A stretch of DNA of 64,000 nt from Niallia circulans (GTDB taxonomy: Bacteria > Bacillota > Bacilli > Bacillales > Cytobacillaceae): positions 3,286,001-3,350,000 of the forward strand of contig NZ_CP026031.1 of the NCBI RefSeq assembly GCF_003726095.1, in the 5' to 3' direction. The position numbers were made by a program, and so were the translations under genes. Of the stretch, positions 62,673 to 64,000 are shown in pieces (within the stretch, counting starts at the first letter, position 1; the number at the start of each line of letters is the position of its first letter). Below the pieces are notes generated by a model. It did no database searches and was not told where the DNA came from. It saw nothing but the letters and a program-made list of their open reading frames with translations.

Positions 62673-63437
62673 TTAAAATATTCCTAAAAACTTCTTTCTT
62701 TGTATACGCTCTGGAATCTCTTTTATTATATTTTTATCTTCAATTAGTAATTCAGCATTTTCTTTAAAAAGATAAATATAATCCATTCCAAAATTTTCTT
62801 TAATCATCTCTAAAGACTCAGCCATTTTAAAAGTGCGATTATGAATATTATGGGCATCTGAAGCAATAAAATGAGTTAAATTATGCTCTATCATCTGTTC
62901 CGAAAACTTTTTCACATTTTTCCCAAAGTATCCTACTACACTGGATGCTGTTACTTGAGTCAATGCTCCGTTTTTTACAAACTTATAAAGAAGATCCGGT
63001 TTTTCTTGCAATTCTTTGTTTCTTTCAGGGTGTACAATAATTGGAATAATCCCCTCTGTTTGCAATTCATATAATAATCTTTCTGCATATCGTGGTACAG
63101 AGGAAGAAGGAAATTCAATGAAAAGATATTTTGTATGATTCAGTGTTAGAACCTCACCCTTATTATAATCTTCTAACACTTCTCCATAAATTCGAACTTC
63201 CTGCCCTGGAAGTATATTAAGAGGAAGGTTTTCTTGTTTTAAAACAGCATTTAAGTCATTAACCTTTTCTAGAATGGATGACTTCTCGTTAATATATTGG
63301 TTATTCTTATGATGAGGTGTAGCAATAATTGTTGTAATCCCTTCATTAATAGCAGTCTTAGCCATCTCTAAACTATTTTCTAATGTCTGTGCTCCATCAT
63401 CAATATTCGGTAATATATGACAATGTATATCAATCAT
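62673..63437 (-). CDS. CpsB/YwqE-type protein-tyrosine phosphatase (PHP family)
   Basis: The 254-residue protein has the metal-binding motifs MIDIHCHILPNIDDGAQTL, TIIATPHHKN, IIVHPERNKEL and FIASDAHN, the PHP-type manganese-dependent phosphatase. It removes phosphate from the tyrosine cluster of the BY-kinase encoded upstream, and so controls chain length and output of the polysaccharide. ATG follows GAGAGGTGTAG. Confidence 0.9.
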   Translation of the reverse strand: MIDIHCHILPNIDDGAQTLENSLEMAKTAINEGITTIIATPHHKNNQYINEKSSILEKVNDLNAVLKQENLPLNILPGQEVRIYGEVLEDYNKGEVLTLNHTKYLFIEFPSSSVPRYAERLLYELQTEGIIPIIVHPERNKELQEKPDLLYKFVKNGALTQVTASSVVGYFGKNVKKFSEQMIEHNLTHFIASDAHNIHNRTFKMAESLEMIKENFGMDYIYLFKENAELLIEDKNIIKEIPERIQRKKFLGIF

Positions 63438-63562
63438 CGTGCTACACCTCTCTATTTTTATTCATTTAGTATCTTTCTATCACATTATCAAATAGTAACA
63501 TTGATCATTTTTTCCGTAAATAGCATATACCGGCGGTATTTTCGATTATATCTTGTTAGATA

Positions 63563-64000
63563 TTAGTTTGTGCCGTAATAATAGTAATTACTATTTTTAT
63601 CATTCTTTTTATTATTTAATACAACGCCCAATATTTTCCCTGTAGAAGAAGCGAGCTGTTCTTTTGTTTTTACCACAGCATCTTTATCCGCTTTCCCACT
63701 ACCTACCACTAAAATACTTCCATGACAAAGATTTGCCAGGACTTGAGCATCCGTTACCGCCATAACTGGTGGAGTATCAAATAAGACAATATCAAATTCT
63801 TCTAAAGCTTGTTCTAGGAAATAGCTCATGGCTTTTGATCCTAATAACTCAGAGGGATTCGGTGGTATTGGACCGCTTGGAAGAACATATAAATTTTTCT
63901 CGTCATACTGGTGAACAGCTTCCATTAACTCCATTTGGTTCGTTAATATAGAGGTCAATCCAGTTGTATTATTTAAATTAAACGTATAATGCACAGTCGG
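63563..64000 (-). CDS. CpsD-like BY-kinase (bacterial tyrosine kinase), C-terminal part
   Basis: The gene continues beyond the right edge; 145 codons are visible. TVHYTFNLNNTTGLTSIL follows the usual DxRxP region, FDIVLFDTPPVMAVTDAQVL contains the Walker B motif, and the C-terminus is a tyrosine cluster (NYYYYGTN) that is autophosphorylated. It pairs with a transmembrane adaptor, expected outside the window, and with the phosphatase downstream. Walker A is not visible because it lies to the right of the window. Confidence 0.88.
   Translation of the reverse strand, partial: PTVHYTFNLNNTTGLTSILTNQMELMEAVHQYDEKNLYVLPSGPIPPNPSELLGSKAMSYFLEQALEEFDIVLFDTPPVMAVTDAQVLANLCHGSILVVGSGKADKDAVVKTKEQLASSTGKILGVVLNNKKNDKNSNYYYYGTN

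Overview
The window is low-GC DNA from a spore-forming, Gram-positive bacterium, most likely a Bacillaceae (Bacillus-like) species. Evidence: strong AGGAGG-type ribosome sites, a Spo0E-family phosphatase gene, a class D sortase with an LPNTA substrate, PRD/PTS regulators, guanine riboswitches with intrinsic terminators, and a Wzy-type exopolysaccharide locus headed by a BY-kinase and a CpsB-type phosphatase. No rRNA, tRNA, CRISPR array or prophage was seen.

Layout. 1-4.4 kb: an amino-sugar-like block with a ROK kinase (cut by the window edge), a GntR/UTRA regulator with operators on both sides, a GlmU-like two-domain sugar nucleotidyltransferase and a SIS-domain protein, then gene remnants. 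4.9 kb: a small Spo0E-like gene. 5.5-13.6 kb: a cell-surface locus. It holds a Mur-ligase-like protein with a C-terminal domain that looks like a degenerate D-Ala-D-Ala carboxypeptidase, a small membrane protein, a sortase-anchored protein with 269 consecutive Asp-Ala-type dipeptides, a probable helical-toroid protein and a class D sortase. 13.7-15.4 kb: a VOC protein divergent from a WYL-type regulator.

15.5-22.3 kb: IclR regulator, MFS transporter, carbamoyl-amino-acid hydrolase, PyrK-like and PyrD-like dihydroorotate dehydrogenase subunits and a dihydroorotase-like amidohydrolase. No other pyrimidine-biosynthesis gene is present. I read this as a catabolic route from orotate (or a related pyrimidine) to aspartate. 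23-26 kb: an AEC-family permease with a malic/malolactic enzyme. 28-33 kb: a REP-associated transposase, then a Rieske oxygenase and an NCS2 purine permease behind a guanine riboswitch, divergent from guanine deaminase.

33-47 kb: carbohydrate genes. These are a glucose/maltose-type PTS IICB with an EEP-family phosphatase/nuclease; ribokinase, ribulose-phosphate epimerase and a LacI regulator divergent from an orphan galactitol-type EIIC; a second guanine riboswitch with a purine permease and a phosphoribosyltransferase; and an ascorbate-type PTS (UlaA, UlaB, PRD regulator) with a transaldolase. 47.6-64 kb: a leftward exopolysaccharide cluster running from BY-kinase through initiating transferase, PssD/PssE-type glycosyltransferase, two pyruvyl transferases, a nitroreductase, further glycosyltransferases, Wzy and Wzx to UDP-glucose dehydrogenase and a heparinase-like lyase.

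Several short intergenic repeat families recur. A family ending in GGTGCCTGTCACC has four copies and supplies the 3' end of one or more genes. A near-identical 34-nt hairpin brackets the ascorbate-type PTS cassette in opposite orientations. Functions are inferred from sequence motifs and context only; no database search was possible.
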